From: Taylorella equigenitalis ATCC 35865
GTDB taxonomy: Bacteria; Pseudomonadota; Gammaproteobacteria; Burkholderiales; Burkholderiaceae_B
Assembly: GCF_000276685.1 (NCBI RefSeq)
Contig: NC_018108.1
Span: 1,302,001-1,366,000, forward strand
Reading direction: 5' to 3'
Length of the DNA stretch: 64,000 bases
Below the pieces are notes generated by a model that saw only the letters and a program-made list of their open reading frames with translations, was not told where the DNA came from and ran no database searches. Position 1 is the first letter of the stretch; each line of letters opens with the position of its first letter. Made by a program: the position numbers and the translations under genes. Positions 28,664-39,797 of this stretch are shown one piece after another.

Positions 28664-30562
28664 TCAAATAGGTTTAGCAGATTCCGTTGGAACTACTCCA
28701 CCCGCAGATGGAGGAGGAGAAGCATCACCTGTAACATCAAATGGTGCAGCTGGATCTTTAGGAGGAGATGGGTTTTTGCCGTCCATAATCTCCTTGATTT
28801 GATCAGAATCAATTGATTCCCATTCAAGTAAAGCTTTAGCCATTACTTCAATTTTTTCACGATTAGATTCGATGATATCTCTGGCAACTTTATATTGCTC
28901 ATCGATAATCCTTCTGATTTCCTTATCGACTTGTTGCATAGTAGCTTCTGAGACATGAGTAGTTTTTGTAACACTACGACCTAGGAATACTTCATTTTCA
29001 TTTTCAGCGTAAACCATAGGACCAAGAGAATCTGTCATACCATAACGAGTAACTATATCTCTAGCTATGCTAGTTGCCCTCTCAAAGTCATTGGAAGCAC
29101 CAGTAGTCATCTGATTCATAAATACTTCTTCTGCAATACGACCACCAAATAAAACAGCAATCATATTAAGTAGACGCTCTTTGTCCATGCTATAGCGATC
29201 TTCCTCTGGAAGTTGCATAGTAACACCTAAAGCTCTACCACGTGGAATAATCGTGACTTTATGAACAGGATCAGTCTTAGGAAGTACATAAGCAACTACT
29301 GCATGACCTGATTCATGGTAAGCAGTATTTTTACGCTCTTCCTCAGGCATAACCATAGACTTACGTTCTGCACCCATAATGATTTTGTCTTTAGCTTTTT
29401 CAAAATCAATCATATCTACAGTACGACCGTTTCTGCGAGCCGCAAATAATGCCGCTTCATTTACTAAATTAGCTAGGTCCGCACCAGAGAAACCTGGAGT
29501 ACCACGTGCTAGAATTGACGGATCCACATTTGGTGCAAGTGGAACTTTACGCATATGAACTTTTAAAATTTGCGTACGCCCTCTCACATCGGGAAGGTTT
29601 ACAACTACTTGTCTATCAAATCGACCAGGACGCAACAATGCTGGGTCAAGAACATCAGGACGGTTTGTAGCCGCAATAACAATTACTGACTGCCCCGATT
29701 CAAACCCGTCCATTTCAACAAGCATTTGATTAAGCGTTTGTTCACGCTCATCATTACCCCCACCGAGACCAGCACCGCGCTGACGTCCAACAGCATCGAT
29801 TTCATCTATAAAAATAATGCACGGAGAATGTTTTTTAGCATTTTCGAACATGTCTCGAACACGAGAAGCACCCACACCCACAAACATTTCAACAAAGTCT
29901 GAACCAGAAATAGTAAAAAATGGCACTTTAGCTTCGCCTGCAATAGCTTTAGCTAAAAGAGTTTTACCTGTGCCTGGAGGACCAACCATAAGAACACCAC
30001 GTGGGATTCGACCTCCGAGTCTTTGGTATTTAGATGGATCTTTTAAAAATTCGACAATTTCTTGAACATCTTCTTTTGCTTCATCCACCCCAGCTACATC
30101 TGCAAACGTAATATTATTATTTTTTTCATCCAGCATACGTGCACGAGACTTTCCAAAGCTGAAGGCTCCTCCTTTACCGCCACCTTGCATCTGACGCATA
30201 AAGAATATCCATACCCCAATTAAAAGTATCATAGGGAACCAGGAAATCAAAGCACTAAGCAGGAAAGAAGGTTTTTCTGGTGGGCGAGCAGTTACACGTA
30301 CCCCATTTTCCATAAGGTCGCTCACCATCCAAATATCACTAGGACTAGTAAGCTCATACTGACTACCATCAGACTGAGTTACGGAAAGAGTATTTCCCTG
30401 TATAACTACAGATTGAACTTTACCATTTTTGGCATCTTCCATGAACTGGCTATAAGACACAGCTGATGAATAGGGACCACGATCATCGTACTGACGAAAT
30501 ACTGTAAATAGTACGATTATAAATATCGCCCATAAGGCAAATTTTGAAAAAGAATTATTCAA
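28664..30562 (-). CDS. ftsH: ATP-dependent zinc metalloprotease FtsH
   Basis: Membrane-bound AAA protease for quality control, LpxC and sigma-32 turnover. 632 residues: TM1 at about 5-24, periplasmic domain, TM2 about 100-122, AAA domain with Walker [14 protein letters not shown] and Walker [16 protein letters not shown] region, and zinc site [10 protein letters not shown]. Pro-rich C-terminal tail. An RpoH-like promoter is visible upstream. Confidence 0.98.
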   Translation of the reverse strand: MNNSFSKFALWAIFIIVLFTVFRQYDDRGPYSSAVSYSQFMEDAKNGKVQSVVIQGNTLSVTQSDGSQYELTSPSDIWMVSDLMENGVRVTARPPEKPSFLLSALISWFPMILLIGVWIFFMRQMQGGGKGGAFSFGKSRARMLDEKNNNITFADVAGVDEAKEDVQEIVEFLKDPSKYQRLGGRIPRGVLMVGPPGTGKTLLAKAIAGEAKVPFFTISGSDFVEMFVGVGASRVRDMFENAKKHSPCIIFIDEIDAVGRQRGAGLGGGNDEREQTLNQMLVEMDGFESGQSVIVIAATNRPDVLDPALLRPGRFDRQVVVNLPDVRGRTQILKVHMRKVPLAPNVDPSILARGTPGFSGADLANLVNEAALFAARRNGRTVDMIDFEKAKDKIIMGAERKSMVMPEEERKNTAYHESGHAVVAYVLPKTDPVHKVTIIPRGRALGVTMQLPEEDRYSMDKERLLNMIAVLFGGRIAEEVFMNQMTTGASNDFERATSIARDIVTRYGMTDSLGPMVYAENENEVFLGRSVTKTTHVSEATMQQVDKEIRRIIDEQYKVARDIIESNREKIEVMAKALLEWESIDSDQIKEIMDGKNPSPPKDPAAPFDVTGDASPPPSAGGVVPTESAKPI

Positions 30563-30626
30563 TGTATATCCTCTATAGATTGCAACTCTAATAGATAGAA
30601 TTAACTATTCTACACCATACTTTAGA

Positions 30627-30654
30627 CATGAGGGTTAGCTTTTATTTATTCAAG
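30627..30654 (-). promoter_or_regulatory. Possible sigma-32-type promoter of ftsH
   Basis: Minus strand CTTGAAT (30654-30648), 13-base spacer, CCCTCATG (30634-30627), a fair match to the RpoH consensus, about 65 bases upstream of the ftsH ATG. FtsH is RpoH-controlled in E. coli. Confidence 0.5.
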
Positions 30655-30680
30655 ATTAGCACAAATAGGAAAGTTATTAG

Positions 30681-31313
30681 TTAGTTCTTTAATTTTTTTC
30701 CTACGATAAAAGTTTCTGATGATTTATCTCTAGAAGCCTTAGGCTTTATCTCAACGACCCTAACAAAATTTTTCTTAAACAATTCAATAAGTTGCGAAAA
30801 CCCACTTCCATGAAACGCCTTGACTATAAGTGCACCCTGGGGTTTTAAATGATTTGTAGCAAATTCAACAGCCAATTCCACAACATGCTGAATGCGAGCA
30901 GAATCTGCTGAACTTATACCAGATAAATTAGGTGCCATATCAGAAATCACTAAATCAACTTGCTGGAACCCCACCTTTTCTTCTAAGGCCTTAAGAATAG
31001 TTTCATCCCTAAAATCCCCCTGTATAAACTCTACACCCTCAATATGTTCCATGGGCAACAAATCTAGGGCAATGATTCTCCCGTCTATAACCCCATTTTT
31101 CAAAAGTCTTTCACGTGCTACTTGAGACCAACTCCCAGGCGAAGAGCCTAAGTCTACTATAATATCACCTCTATGCATAAGCTTCTCGGTATCCAATATT
31201 TCAATTAACTTAAAGGCTGCTCGAGCTCTATAACCCTTTTGTTGTGCTAATTTAACATACGGGTCGTTGATATGCTGATGTATCCAATTTTTTGAAAATT
31301 TGTTTTTAGCCAT
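30681..31313 (-). CDS. rlmE: 23S rRNA (uridine-2'-O-)-methyltransferase RlmE
   Basis: Heat-shock methyltransferase (FtsJ/RrmJ) that 2'-O-methylates U2552 of 23S rRNA. 210 residues with SAM motif [14 protein letters not shown] and the K-D-K-E tetrad regions ([36 protein letters not shown]). Its ATG (31313-31311) overlaps the yhbY ATG on the other strand in a CATG. Precedes ftsH, as in E. coli. Confidence 0.97.
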   Translation of the reverse strand: MAKNKFSKNWIHQHINDPYVKLAQQKGYRARAAFKLIEILDTEKLMHRGDIIVDLGSSPGSWSQVARERLLKNGVIDGRIIALDLLPMEHIEGVEFIQGDFRDETILKALEEKVGFQQVDLVISDMAPNLSGISSADSARIQHVVELAVEFATNHLKPQGALIVKAFHGSGFSQLIELFKKNFVRVVEIKPKASRDKSSETFIVGKKLKN

Positions 31314-31887
31314 GAATATTGAAAATTCTAATCAAAAGCTTTCCTCCAAAGAAAGAAGCCTATTACGTTCAAATGCACACAATCTTAAACCTGTGGTCAT
31401 GATTGGAGATAATGGTCTGACTGAAACAGTTATTAAAGAGATTGATCAAAACCTTAATTCACATGGATTAATCAAAATCAAAATTTCAGGTGACGATAAA
31501 GAGTATAGATTAAATATTGCCACAGAAATAAATCAAAAACTAGGTAGTGAATTAGTTTCACACTTAGGTAAAATAATAACGCTTTATAGACCAAACGAAG
31601 AATACAAATCGCTTCTTAAAAAAAGTAAACCTCGTCAAGCTAGCGAAAGACTTCCTAATGAAGAGTACACCCCTAAGAAACTAGCCGCAGTTGGAAAAAA
31701 ATCACTTACAACTGTTTCTAAGGGAGGTAAAGCCAAATCCAAACCAGCATCTACAGCAGGAAAACCAGCACCTAAATCTGCTAAATCTAAAAGTGCTAAA
31801 CCAAATACCTCTTCGTTGAAACCTAGTATCCCTAGAAAGAGAGGAAGCTCCCTAACCCTAAGAGCTGGCAGAAGGTCACGAGTTTAA
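31312..31887 (+). CDS. yhbY: YhbY/CRS1-domain RNA-binding protein with basic tail
   Basis: Small pre-50S ribosome-associated RNA-binding protein. From the ATG at 31312 it has 191 residues: the CRM domain at about 10-95 ([40 protein letters not shown]) and then a Lys/Ser/Pro/Ala-rich low-complexity tail of about 90 residues. E. coli YhbY is only 97 residues. The upstream TTG at 31300 is in frame but the ATG fits the family better. No good ribosome-binding site precedes it. Divergent from rlmE, convergent with greA. Confidence 0.9.
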   Translation: MNIENSNQKLSSKERSLLRSNAHNLKPVVMIGDNGLTETVIKEIDQNLNSHGLIKIKISGDDKEYRLNIATEINQKLGSELVSHLGKIITLYRPNEEYKSLLKKSKPRQASERLPNEEYTPKKLAAVGKKSLTTVSKGGKAKSKPASTAGKPAPKSAKSKSAKPNTSSLKPSIPRKRGSSLTLRAGRRSRV

Positions 31888-31899
31888 ATATAAACGAGT

Positions 31900-32376
31900 C
31901 TAGATATACTCAACTGATAAAATTTCGTACTCTTTTTCACCTGAAGGTACACTAATTTTAATAGTGTCGCCTTCATGCTTACCTATCAATCCACGTGCTA
32001 CAGGGCTTGAAATTGAAATAGTATTTAGCTTGATATCAGCTTCGGCATCGCCCACAATTTGGTATTTAACTAGTTCACCACTATCTAAATCCTCAAGTTC
32101 AACGGTAGCACCGAAAACTATCTTATCCCCCGCTTCAAGAGTTGAAGGTTCAATAATTTGAGAGTTTGAAAGTACACCCTCAAGCTCTTTAATTCTTGCT
32201 TCAATAAACCCTTGTCTTTCACGTGCAGCATCATATTCTGCATTTTCGCTAAGATCACCTTGAGCTCTAGCTTCAGCGATAGCTTGAATCACAGCTGGGC
32301 GTTCAACTGTTTTTAATTTTTGTAATTCTTCAGTAAGTCTAATAGACCCTGCTTTAGTCAATGGAAGTGTAGACAT
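31900..32376 (-). CDS. greA: Transcription elongation factor GreA
   Basis: Stimulates RNA polymerase to cleave backtracked transcripts. 158 residues: N-terminal coiled coil with the functional tip DLSENAEYDAARERQG (acidic pair) and a C-terminal FKBP-like domain ending SPVARGLIGKHEGD. Normal length. Confidence 0.98.
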   Translation of the reverse strand: MSTLPLTKAGSIRLTEELQKLKTVERPAVIQAIAEARAQGDLSENAEYDAARERQGFIEARIKELEGVLSNSQIIEPSTLEAGDKIVFGATVELEDLDSGELVKYQIVGDAEADIKLNTISISSPVARGLIGKHEGDTIKISVPSGEKEYEILSVEYI

Positions 32377-32394
32377 AAACCCTCTTAGAAAAAT

Positions 32395-32428
32395 TAAAAA
32401 GACGCCCTACAAATTAAGTAGAGCGTCT
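32395..32428 (-). terminator. Rho-independent terminator after the uracil permease
   Basis: 11-bp stem with one mismatch (32400-32410 with 32418-32428; AGACGCTCTAC/GTAGGGCGTCT on the minus strand) followed by T5 and more T. Lies between the permease stop (32472) and greA. Confidence 0.8.
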
Positions 32429-32471
32429 GTCTATAACTGCTTATTATATATAAGAAATTTCAAATTACAAG

Positions 32472-33803
32472 TTATGTATTAGGATTTTGAATGTTATTCC
32501 TATTTAAATTAAGAAGTGCATACAAGATAATAGCAGTAAATGTTGCCGTTCCAATTCCCTCTAACTTAAAGTCTCCAAATTCAAGTGTAAAATTTCCCGC
32601 CCCCATAATCAGAGTAACAGCAGCAACAATAAGATTTTTATTGTCAGAAAAATCTACGCGATTTATAACCCAAATTCTAGCCCCTGATATGGCAATAAGT
32701 CCAAATACAACCATAGACACACCACCTAGTACAGGACCTGGAATACTATTAATCAATGCACCAAATTTAGGTGAAAAGCCTAACAAAACTGCAAACCCAG
32801 CTGCTACCAAAAACAACAAGGTTGAATAAATTTTTGTAACAGCCATAACACCAATATTTTCAGCATAAGTAGTTACACCTGTACCACCAAGAGAGCCTGA
32901 AACCATAGTAGCAACACCGTCTCCCATAAATGCCCTACCGAGATATTTATCAAGATCCTGCCCAGTCATGGCACTAACTGCTCTGATATGACCCAGATTC
33001 TCTACAACTAATATCACGGCAACTGGCAATATGACGGTAATAGCTGAAAACTTGAACTCAGGTGCTGTAAGTTTGGGCAATCCAAGCCAAGGAGCATTAT
33101 TTAATGCCGTAAAATCAATTGGTGTCCCAAACCCTAAAACGTTTGCCAGTAGGAAGTACACTAAATAAGAGCATACAAGACCAAGCAGTATTAAAAGCCT
33201 TTGAGCTGTACCCCTTGTGAATACGGCTACAATACCCACACTTACTACAGTAAGCATAGCCATCATAGAATCAAATGTACTACCAGAAGCCATTGCACTT
33301 TTAGCTGCTATAGGAGCTAAATTCAAACCAATTACCGCAACAATCGCTCCTGTTACTACCGGTGGCATTAGTTTATCTATCCAACGAGTTGCACTGCCAT
33401 TTTTAGAGGCGTACATAACTAAAAGTCCAAATAATGCATAAATCAAGCCACACATAATGATGCCACCGAGAGCAACACCAATATTTGTATTTGGTCCAGA
33501 GCCCGCTACATAGCCCGTAACAGAGACAACTCCACCGATAAATGCAAAGCTTGATCCTAAATAACTTGGAACTCTACCCCCCACAAACAAGAAGAAAATA
33601 AGAGTTCCAAGTCCTGACATAAGTACAGCTAAATTTACGTCAAAACCCATAAGCAATGGAGCAAGCACGGTAGCACCAAACATTGCAACAACGTGCTGTG
33701 CCCCCATAAGTAATGACTGTACAGGGGGTAGATATTCATGAGGAGCCACTACTTGGCCTGGCTTAATTGAATTTACTTTTCTAAATTGTGGAAAATAAGA
33801 CAT
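32472..33803 (-). CDS. uraA: NCS2-family uracil/xanthine permease
   Basis: Inner-membrane nucleobase-proton symporter. 443 residues with about 12-14 hydrophobic segments. Family motifs: GAQHVVAMFGATVLAPLL near the N-terminus, VVENLGHIRAVSAMTGQDLD with the substrate-binding Glu, and GSLGGTGVTTYAENIG. Closest in layout to UraA/RutG; uracil as substrate is inferred. Monocistronic, with a terminator on each side. Confidence 0.88.
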   Translation of the reverse strand: MSYFPQFRKVNSIKPGQVVAPHEYLPPVQSLLMGAQHVVAMFGATVLAPLLMGFDVNLAVLMSGLGTLIFFLFVGGRVPSYLGSSFAFIGGVVSVTGYVAGSGPNTNIGVALGGIIMCGLIYALFGLLVMYASKNGSATRWIDKLMPPVVTGAIVAVIGLNLAPIAAKSAMASGSTFDSMMAMLTVVSVGIVAVFTRGTAQRLLILLGLVCSYLVYFLLANVLGFGTPIDFTALNNAPWLGLPKLTAPEFKFSAITVILPVAVILVVENLGHIRAVSAMTGQDLDKYLGRAFMGDGVATMVSGSLGGTGVTTYAENIGVMAVTKIYSTLLFLVAAGFAVLLGFSPKFGALINSIPGPVLGGVSMVVFGLIAISGARIWVINRVDFSDNKNLIVAAVTLIMGAGNFTLEFGDFKLEGIGTATFTAIILYALLNLNRNNIQNPNT

Positions 33804-33804
33804 T

Positions 33805-33840
33805 ATGAATAAAAAATAGGAGGTAAACCCTCCTATTTTC
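33805..33840 (-). terminator. Rho-independent terminator after bacterioferritin
   Basis: Perfect 11-bp stem AAAATAGGAGG/CCTCCTATTTT (33813-33823 with 33829-33839) with a T-rich flank on the minus strand; directly downstream of bfr. Confidence 0.85.
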
Positions 33841-33845
33841 AGATA

Positions 33846-34310
33846 TTACTGCTTGGACTGCAAGTAATTTTGTAAGCCCATCTCATCTATTAGTCTTAGT
33901 TGTTGCTCTAACCAGTGAGCATGATCTTCTTCCGTATCCTGAAGCTGATCCACAAGAATATCACGTGATACGTAATCTCTTTCAGATTCGCAAAGTGCTA
34001 TACCCTTTTTAAGGTCTTCACGAACTTTATACTCAAGAGTAAGATCGTTTTTCAACATACTAACTACGTCAGAACCCACATTGATTTTTTCTACTTGCAT
34101 ATTAGGAGTACCTTCAAGTAGAAGAACACGTCTAATCAATGCATCGGCATGTTGAGTTTCCTCTTCCATCTCGTGATTTAACCGCTCGTAAAGTTTTGTA
34201 TAACCCCATTCGTCGTACATACGTGAATGTATGAAGTACTGATCACGGGCTCCAAGCTCACCAGAAATAAGTTGATTAAAGTAATCGATAACTAATTGGC
34301 TTCCTTTCAT
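33846..34310 (-). CDS. bfr: Bacterioferritin, subunit without the heme Met
   Basis: Iron-storage cage protein. 154 residues align without gaps to E. coli Bfr over the first 56 residues. Ferroxidase ligands are kept: Glu18, Glu51, His54, Glu94 and the EEDH near 127-130. The residue that ligands the intersubunit heme in E. coli (Met52) is Thr here (EEETQHAD), as in the heme-less BfrA-type subunits of two-subunit bacterioferritins. A heme-type partner would be expected elsewhere in the genome. Monocistronic with its own terminator; iron-dependent control likely but no Fur box was recognised. Confidence 0.9.
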   Translation of the reverse strand: MKGSQLVIDYFNQLISGELGARDQYFIHSRMYDEWGYTKLYERLNHEMEEETQHADALIRRVLLLEGTPNMQVEKINVGSDVVSMLKNDLTLEYKVREDLKKGIALCESERDYVSRDILVDQLQDTEEDHAHWLEQQLRLIDEMGLQNYLQSKQ

Positions 34311-34419
34311 TAAAAGCTCCTAAAAAAAGATAATTCATTTTAGGGCTATTTAAAATAGATTCAATAATTAGACCCTATTTTGATTCATCTAGTAAATCTG
34401 AATTACTCTCAATTGCATT

Positions 34420-37400
34420 TTAGTTTGCGGATTTAGTTGATTCATGTATCGATTTGAGGGGATAAACTTGAATCCCTTTTCCTAAGCGTAAGTACTTAAG
34501 CCCCTCTACAGCAGCAGAAGCCTCTGCAATTGTGGTATAAGCAGTAACTCTGGCTCCAAGTGCATTAGTCCTTATTGAACGAGAATCGTTGATAGCATTT
34601 CTTTTCTCTTCTACAGTATTGATTACTAAATTCAACTCACCATTTTTAAGCATATCCACTATATGAGGTCGACCTTCAGTAACCTTATTAACTACTTGTA
34701 CAGGTATGCCCGCCTCATATATTGCACTTGCAGTTCCACGAGTGGCACAAATTTTGAAACCAAGTTCAAGCAATCCTTTGGCAATAGGTATAAGTTTTGG
34801 TTTATCAGAATCTTTAACGCTAAGAAATACTAATCCTGCCTGAGGTAAATCTATACCCGCAGCAATTTGAGACTTAACAAAAGCTTCACCAAAAGTTTCT
34901 CCCACACCCATAACCTCACCAGTAGATTTCATTTCAGGACCTAGAATCGTATCTACCCCTGGAAATTTAGCAAAAGGGAAAACAGCTTCTTTTACACAAT
35001 AAAAATTAGGGATCTTCTCTTCGGTGACTCCAAGCTCTTCAAGTGATTTGCCCGCCATAACCCGAGCTGCAATCTTAGCTACAGGAAGTCCTGTGGCTTT
35101 TGAGACAAATGGAACTGTACGAGAGGCCCTAGGATTAACTTCGAGCACGTAAACTTCATTTGACTGAATCGCAAATTGAACATTCATCAAACCTCGAACA
35201 TTTAAGGCTTTAGCCATTAGCCGTGTTTGTCGTTTTATCTCATCCACTATTTCTTTTGATAAAGAATGAGGAGGAATGCTACATGCAGAATCACCCGAAT
35301 GCACTCCAGCTTGCTCAATATGCTCCATAACACCTGCGATAAAAACTTCATTGCCATCGCAAATACAATCTACGTCCACTTCGATTGCATCGTTAAGGTA
35401 TCTATCTAAAAGTACAGGTGAATCATTAGAAACTTTAACGGCAGCTGTCATATAACGCTCAAGGTCCATTTGATCGTGCACAATTTCCATAGCACGACCT
35501 CCTAACACATAGGATGGACGTACCACTAACGGATACCCAATTTCTTTTGCCAATGTAAGGGCCTCTTCTTCAGTGCGAGCAGTTCTGTTTGGAGGCTGTT
35601 TAAGATTTAATTTTTGAAGTAGCTTTTGAAAACGCTCCCGATCCTCAGCTATATCTATAGATTCAGGGCTAGTACCCAAAATTGGAACCCCATTAAGTTC
35701 CAAATCCCTTGCAAGTTTTAGGGGTGTCTGACCACCATACTGAACAATTACACCTACTGGCTTTTCAATATCAACAATCTCAAGCACATCCTCTAATGTA
35801 AGTGGCTCAAAGTACAATCGATCCGCCGTATCATAATCGGTGGACACTGTCTCTGGATTGCAATTAACCATAATCGTCTCATAGCCGTCTTGCTTTAATG
35901 AAAGAGCCGCATGCACGCAACAGTAGTCAAATTCAATACCTTGACCGATACGATTAGGACCGCCCCCTAAAACCATGATTTTCTGTTTTTGGGTTGGCAA
36001 TGCCTCCGATTCCTCCTCATATGTAGAATACATATAAGCAGTTTTAGTATCAAATTCAGCTGCACATGTATCCACTCTTTTGTAGACAGGGCGTACACCT
36101 TGTTGAATTCTGATTTTACGAATTTCAGTTTCGGAAGTATCGAGCAAATAAGCAAGGCGCCTATCAGAGAACCCTTCACGCTTTAGCAATCTCATAACTT
36201 CAGCATCTATCTCACCCAAAGTCTTTTGCTCTAAAGCTAATTCGATATCTACAATTTCTTTAATTTGCTCCAAGAACCATAAGTCAATTTTAGTAAGCCT
36301 ATGAACATCATCAATACTAAAACCGCGATCAAATGCATCGGCAACAAACCAAATTCTCTCAGGTCCAGGTTCAGCAAGTTCAACCTGCAATTTTTCTAAA
36401 TCAACAGTTTTCAGATTTAGCCCATCAACACCCACCTCAAGACCACGAAGTGCTTTTTGAAAAGACTCTTTGAAAGTGCGACCTATAGCCATGACTTCGC
36501 CAACTGACTTCATCTGCGTAGTTAAACGAGAGTCAGCCTGTGGAAATTTTTCAAATGCAAATCTTGGAATTTTAGTAACCACATAGTCTAATGTGGGTTC
36601 AAATGATGCAGGTGTAGCACCTCCAGTGATTTCATTTAATAACTCATCTAGGGTATAACCGACAGCCAGTCTTGATGCCACTTTTGCAATAGGAAAACCA
36701 GTCGCCTTTGATGCTAGAGCAGATGAACGAGACACGCGTGGATTCATCTCGATAACTATCATGCGCCCATTTGCTGGATTAACTGCAAACTGAACATTTG
36801 ACCCCCCAGTATCCACACCTATTTCACGCAATACTGCAATAGAGGCATTGCGCATAATTTGATATTCTTTATCAGTCAAAGTCTGTGCGGGGGCTACGGT
36901 TATAGAATCTCCAGTGTGCACTCCCATAGGATCAAGATTTTCAATAGAACAAATTATTATGCAGTTATCCGCTTTATCGCGCACAACTTCCATTTCAAAT
37001 TCCTTCCATCCCAAAAGTGATTCTTCAATGAGAAGTTCATTTGTAGGCGAAGCTTCTAGACCACGCATACATATCGCTTCAAATTCCTCTGGGTTGTAGG
37101 CAATGCCACCGCCCGTACCACCTAAGGTAAAACTCGGTCTAATAACTACAGGAAATCCTGCAGTACCAATCTCTTCGGCAATACGTCTTTGTACATCCCA
37201 TGCTTCATCCATGCTATGAGCAATACCTGATTTAGCAGACTCTAGACCAATAGAAGACATGGCTTCTTTGAACTTCATCCTGTCCTCTGCTTTTTCTATG
37301 GCATGAGCATTTGCTCCGATAAGTTCAACGCCATGCTTCTCGAGAACTCCTTGTTTAGCTAATTCTAGAGCACAGTTAAGGGCAGTTTGCCCTCCCATAG

Positions 37401-37665
37401 TCGGAAGAATGGCATCGGGTTTCTCAATCTCAATTACCTTTTCCAATGACTTCCATGTAATAGGCTCAATATATATAACGTCCGCTGTTTCTGGATCAGT
37501 CATAATGGTTGCAGGATTACTGTTGACTAGAATTGTACGGTAACCCTCAGCCTTTAGAGCTTTGCATGCTTGTGCTCCTGAATAGTCAAACTCACATGCT
37601 TGCCCAATTACAATAGGTCCTGCACCAATGATTAGTATGTTTTTAAGGTCTGTACGTTTAGGCAT
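34420..37665 (-). CDS. carB: Carbamoyl-phosphate synthase, large subunit
   Basis: Makes carbamoyl phosphate from bicarbonate, ammonia and two ATP for arginine and pyrimidines. 1,081 residues: two homologous ATP-grasp halves ([19 protein letters not shown] at the start, [17 protein letters not shown] at about 560) and the C-terminal allosteric MGS-like domain. Follows carA by 5 bases. Confidence 0.99.
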   Translation of the reverse strand: MPKRTDLKNILIIGAGPIVIGQACEFDYSGAQACKALKAEGYRTILVNSNPATIMTDPETADVIYIEPITWKSLEKVIEIEKPDAILPTMGGQTALNCALELAKQGVLEKHGVELIGANAHAIEKAEDRMKFKEAMSSIGLESAKSGIAHSMDEAWDVQRRIAEEIGTAGFPVVIRPSFTLGGTGGGIAYNPEEFEAICMRGLEASPTNELLIEESLLGWKEFEMEVVRDKADNCIIICSIENLDPMGVHTGDSITVAPAQTLTDKEYQIMRNASIAVLREIGVDTGGSNVQFAVNPANGRMIVIEMNPRVSRSSALASKATGFPIAKVASRLAVGYTLDELLNEITGGATPASFEPTLDYVVTKIPRFAFEKFPQADSRLTTQMKSVGEVMAIGRTFKESFQKALRGLEVGVDGLNLKTVDLEKLQVELAEPGPERIWFVADAFDRGFSIDDVHRLTKIDLWFLEQIKEIVDIELALEQKTLGEIDAEVMRLLKREGFSDRRLAYLLDTSETEIRKIRIQQGVRPVYKRVDTCAAEFDTKTAYMYSTYEEESEALPTQKQKIMVLGGGPNRIGQGIEFDYCCVHAALSLKQDGYETIMVNCNPETVSTDYDTADRLYFEPLTLEDVLEIVDIEKPVGVIVQYGGQTPLKLARDLELNGVPILGTSPESIDIAEDRERFQKLLQKLNLKQPPNRTARTEEEALTLAKEIGYPLVVRPSYVLGGRAMEIVHDQMDLERYMTAAVKVSNDSPVLLDRYLNDAIEVDVDCICDGNEVFIAGVMEHIEQAGVHSGDSACSIPPHSLSKEIVDEIKRQTRLMAKALNVRGLMNVQFAIQSNEVYVLEVNPRASRTVPFVSKATGLPVAKIAARVMAGKSLEELGVTEEKIPNFYCVKEAVFPFAKFPGVDTILGPEMKSTGEVMGVGETFGEAFVKSQIAAGIDLPQAGLVFLSVKDSDKPKLIPIAKGLLELGFKICATRGTASAIYEAGIPVQVVNKVTEGRPHIVDMLKNGELNLVINTVEEKRNAINDSRSIRTNALGARVTAYTTIAEASAAVEGLKYLRLGKGIQVYPLKSIHESTKSAN

Positions 37666-37670
37666 AGCTT

Positions 37671-38822
37671 TTATTTTGCCTCCATGAGGCGTATGAATTT
37701 ATCAAAAAGTGGCATAGCATCGTGTGGTCCTGGGCTGGCTTCAGGGTGACCTTGAAAGCAAAATGCAGGTCTATCGGTTAGTTCAAACCCTTGCAAACTT
37801 CCATCAAACAACGACACATGTGTAACCCTTGCATTGGATGGCAATGTCTCAGCATCCACCGCAAAACCGTGATTTTGAGAAGTTATATAAACACTACCAG
37901 TCTCTACATCTTTAACTGGGTGATTTGCACCGTGGTGTCCAGCTTTCATCTTAATAGTTTTAGCTCCTAAAGCTAAACCCATAATTTGATGCCCAAGACA
38001 AATTCCAAATAAAGGAATTTTTTTATCTAATATAACTTTTGCAGTATCGATGGCATAACCAACTGCACTAGGGTCTCCAGGTCCATTTGCCAAGAAAACT
38101 CCATCTGGATTTAAACCTAAAACTTCTTGAGCGGTTGTAGTTGAAGGTACTAAGGTAATTTTGCACCCCCTCTCATGTAGTAACCGTAGAATGTTAAATT
38201 TGATACCGAAGTCATAGGCCACAACATGAAACCTAGTCTCACAATCAGAACTGTAGCCCCTTTTAAGACTCCATGCACCTTCAGTCCAATTAATCTTTTC
38301 TTTTACTGAAGCATCACTAGCCAAATCCTGACCAACCATACCAGGATAATTTTTAGCTAACTCAATGGCTTTTTGTTCATCATCACCTACTAAAATGCAT
38401 GCGCCCTGGGCACCCTTATCTCTCAAAATTCTCGTAAGTTTGCGCGTATCTATTTCTGATATAGATACAATTCCATTTTCTTTTAGATATTCGGGAAGTG
38501 ATTTTTGAGATCTGAATGAAGAAACAACTTTGGGGCAATTTCTAACTACAAGTCCAGATGCCCTAATAATATTCGATTCTATATCTTCAGAATTAATCCC
38601 AGTGTTTCCGATGTGAGGATAAGTAAGAGTGATAATCTGTTGAGAATAACTTGGATCAGTTAGGATTTCTTGATATCCAGTCATACTTGTATTAAATACA
38701 ATTTCGCCTACAGTATGACCATCTACCCCAATTGAAATACCCTTAAAAACTGTACCGTCAGCAAGTGCAAGAATAGCACTAGGGTATTCTTTTGTACCCT
38801 TAGATAAAAGTGCGTGCAACAT
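37671..38822 (-). CDS. carA: Carbamoyl-phosphate synthase, small (glutaminase) subunit
   Basis: Hydrolyses glutamine and channels ammonia to CarB. 383 residues: N-terminal domain ([10 protein letters not shown]), C-terminal class I amidotransferase with nucleophile in GICLGHQ and the His-Glu of [10 protein letters not shown]. First gene of carAB; no leader peptide or obvious attenuator was found in the short gap upstream. Confidence 0.99.
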   Translation of the reverse strand: MLHALLSKGTKEYPSAILALADGTVFKGISIGVDGHTVGEIVFNTSMTGYQEILTDPSYSQQIITLTYPHIGNTGINSEDIESNIIRASGLVVRNCPKVVSSFRSQKSLPEYLKENGIVSISEIDTRKLTRILRDKGAQGACILVGDDEQKAIELAKNYPGMVGQDLASDASVKEKINWTEGAWSLKRGYSSDCETRFHVVAYDFGIKFNILRLLHERGCKITLVPSTTTAQEVLGLNPDGVFLANGPGDPSAVGYAIDTAKVILDKKIPLFGICLGHQIMGLALGAKTIKMKAGHHGANHPVKDVETGSVYITSQNHGFAVDAETLPSNARVTHVSLFDGSLQGFELTDRPAFCFQGHPEASPGPHDAMPLFDKFIRLMEAK

Positions 38823-38867
38823 TGAGCGTTTCCGTAAATGAAATACTTATAATTATAACGATAGAGG

Positions 38868-39467
38868 CTATTTCTTTCTATCATTTAAAGCCCATGCGAT
38901 AGTAGCCGCATCTACGTATTCAAGTTCACTACCACTAGGGACGCCTCGAGCAATCCGACTTGTTTGAATATCCAAATCTGAAAAAAGTGTTTTTATGAAA
39001 TGAGCAGTTGTTTCACCTTCTGTTGTAAAGTTTGTGGCAATAATTACTTCTTTAATGCCTGATTCCTTTACTCTTTCAATTAAGTGCTCAAAATTAAGAC
39101 CTTGAGCTCCTTTTGGGGACATAGGTGTAATTCTACCCATCAACACATAATAAAGCCCCCTATACCCATGACTTTCTTCAATTCTAATTAAATCTGCTGG
39201 CGTCTCAACGATGCATAAAGTTGTTAAATCTCGCTTATTAGATGAGCAGATATCACATATATCAGAACTTGAAAAGTTATTACATTTTGAACAATGCTTA
39301 AGTGTAATCAATGCAGATTTAATGTTATGTGCCAAATACTCGGCACCTTCCCTATCATTTTGAAGCATATGATAGGCAAGTCTTCTAGCAGTTCTTACAC
39401 CAATACCTGGTAAACCAGAAATTGATTCAATAAGTGCTTGGAGTGGCTCTGGTTCCTGCGTCATCAA
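38868..39467 (-). CDS. recR: Recombination protein RecR
   Basis: Mediator of RecFOR loading of RecA at gaps. 199 residues: helix-hairpin-helix LPGIGVRTARRLAYHM, four-Cys zinc finger CSKCNNFSSSDICDIC and Toprim domain (LCIVETPADLIRIE, YYVLMGRI.P). One base after ybaB; the dnaX-ybaB-recR order is the standard one. Confidence 0.98.
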   Translation of the reverse strand: MMTQEPEPLQALIESISGLPGIGVRTARRLAYHMLQNDREGAEYLAHNIKSALITLKHCSKCNNFSSSDICDICSSNKRDLTTLCIVETPADLIRIEESHGYRGLYYVLMGRITPMSPKGAQGLNFEHLIERVKESGIKEVIIATNFTTEGETTAHFIKTLFSDLDIQTSRIARGVPSGSELEYVDAATIAWALNDRKK

Positions 39468-39468
39468 T

Positions 39469-39795
39469 TTAGAAAGGTAATTTCATACCGCCAGGAAGCG
39501 ACAAACCACCAGTTACTGCAGACATTTTTTCTTGAGAAGTTTCTTCAGCTTTACGATGGGCATCATTAAGAGCAGCAGCAATCAAATCCTCTAAAAATTC
39601 TTTATCTTCTTCTAGAACAGAATCATCAATAGAAACTCTTTTAACTTCATGATTGCAAGTCATCGAAACGGTAACCAAATTACCTCCAGCAACTCCTTCA
39701 ACTAAAGTGTTACTAAGCTCATCTTGAGTTTGTTTCATCTTATCTTGCATCTGCTGAGCTTGCTTCATAAGTCCAGCAATTTTACCTTTCATCAT
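39469..39795 (-). CDS. ybaB: Nucleoid-associated protein YbaB/EbfC
   Basis: Small DNA-binding dimer. 108 residues with the family sequence [18 protein letters not shown] at the N-terminus, the beta core ([20 protein letters not shown]) and a Gly/Pro-rich end (LPGGMKLPF). Lies between dnaX (2-base gap) and recR. Confidence 0.97.
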   Translation of the reverse strand: MMKGKIAGLMKQAQQMQDKMKQTQDELSNTLVEGVAGGNLVTVSMTCNHEVKRVSIDDSVLEEDKEFLEDLIAAALNDAHRKAEETSQEKMSAVTGGLSLPGGMKLPF

Positions 39796-39797
39796 AA

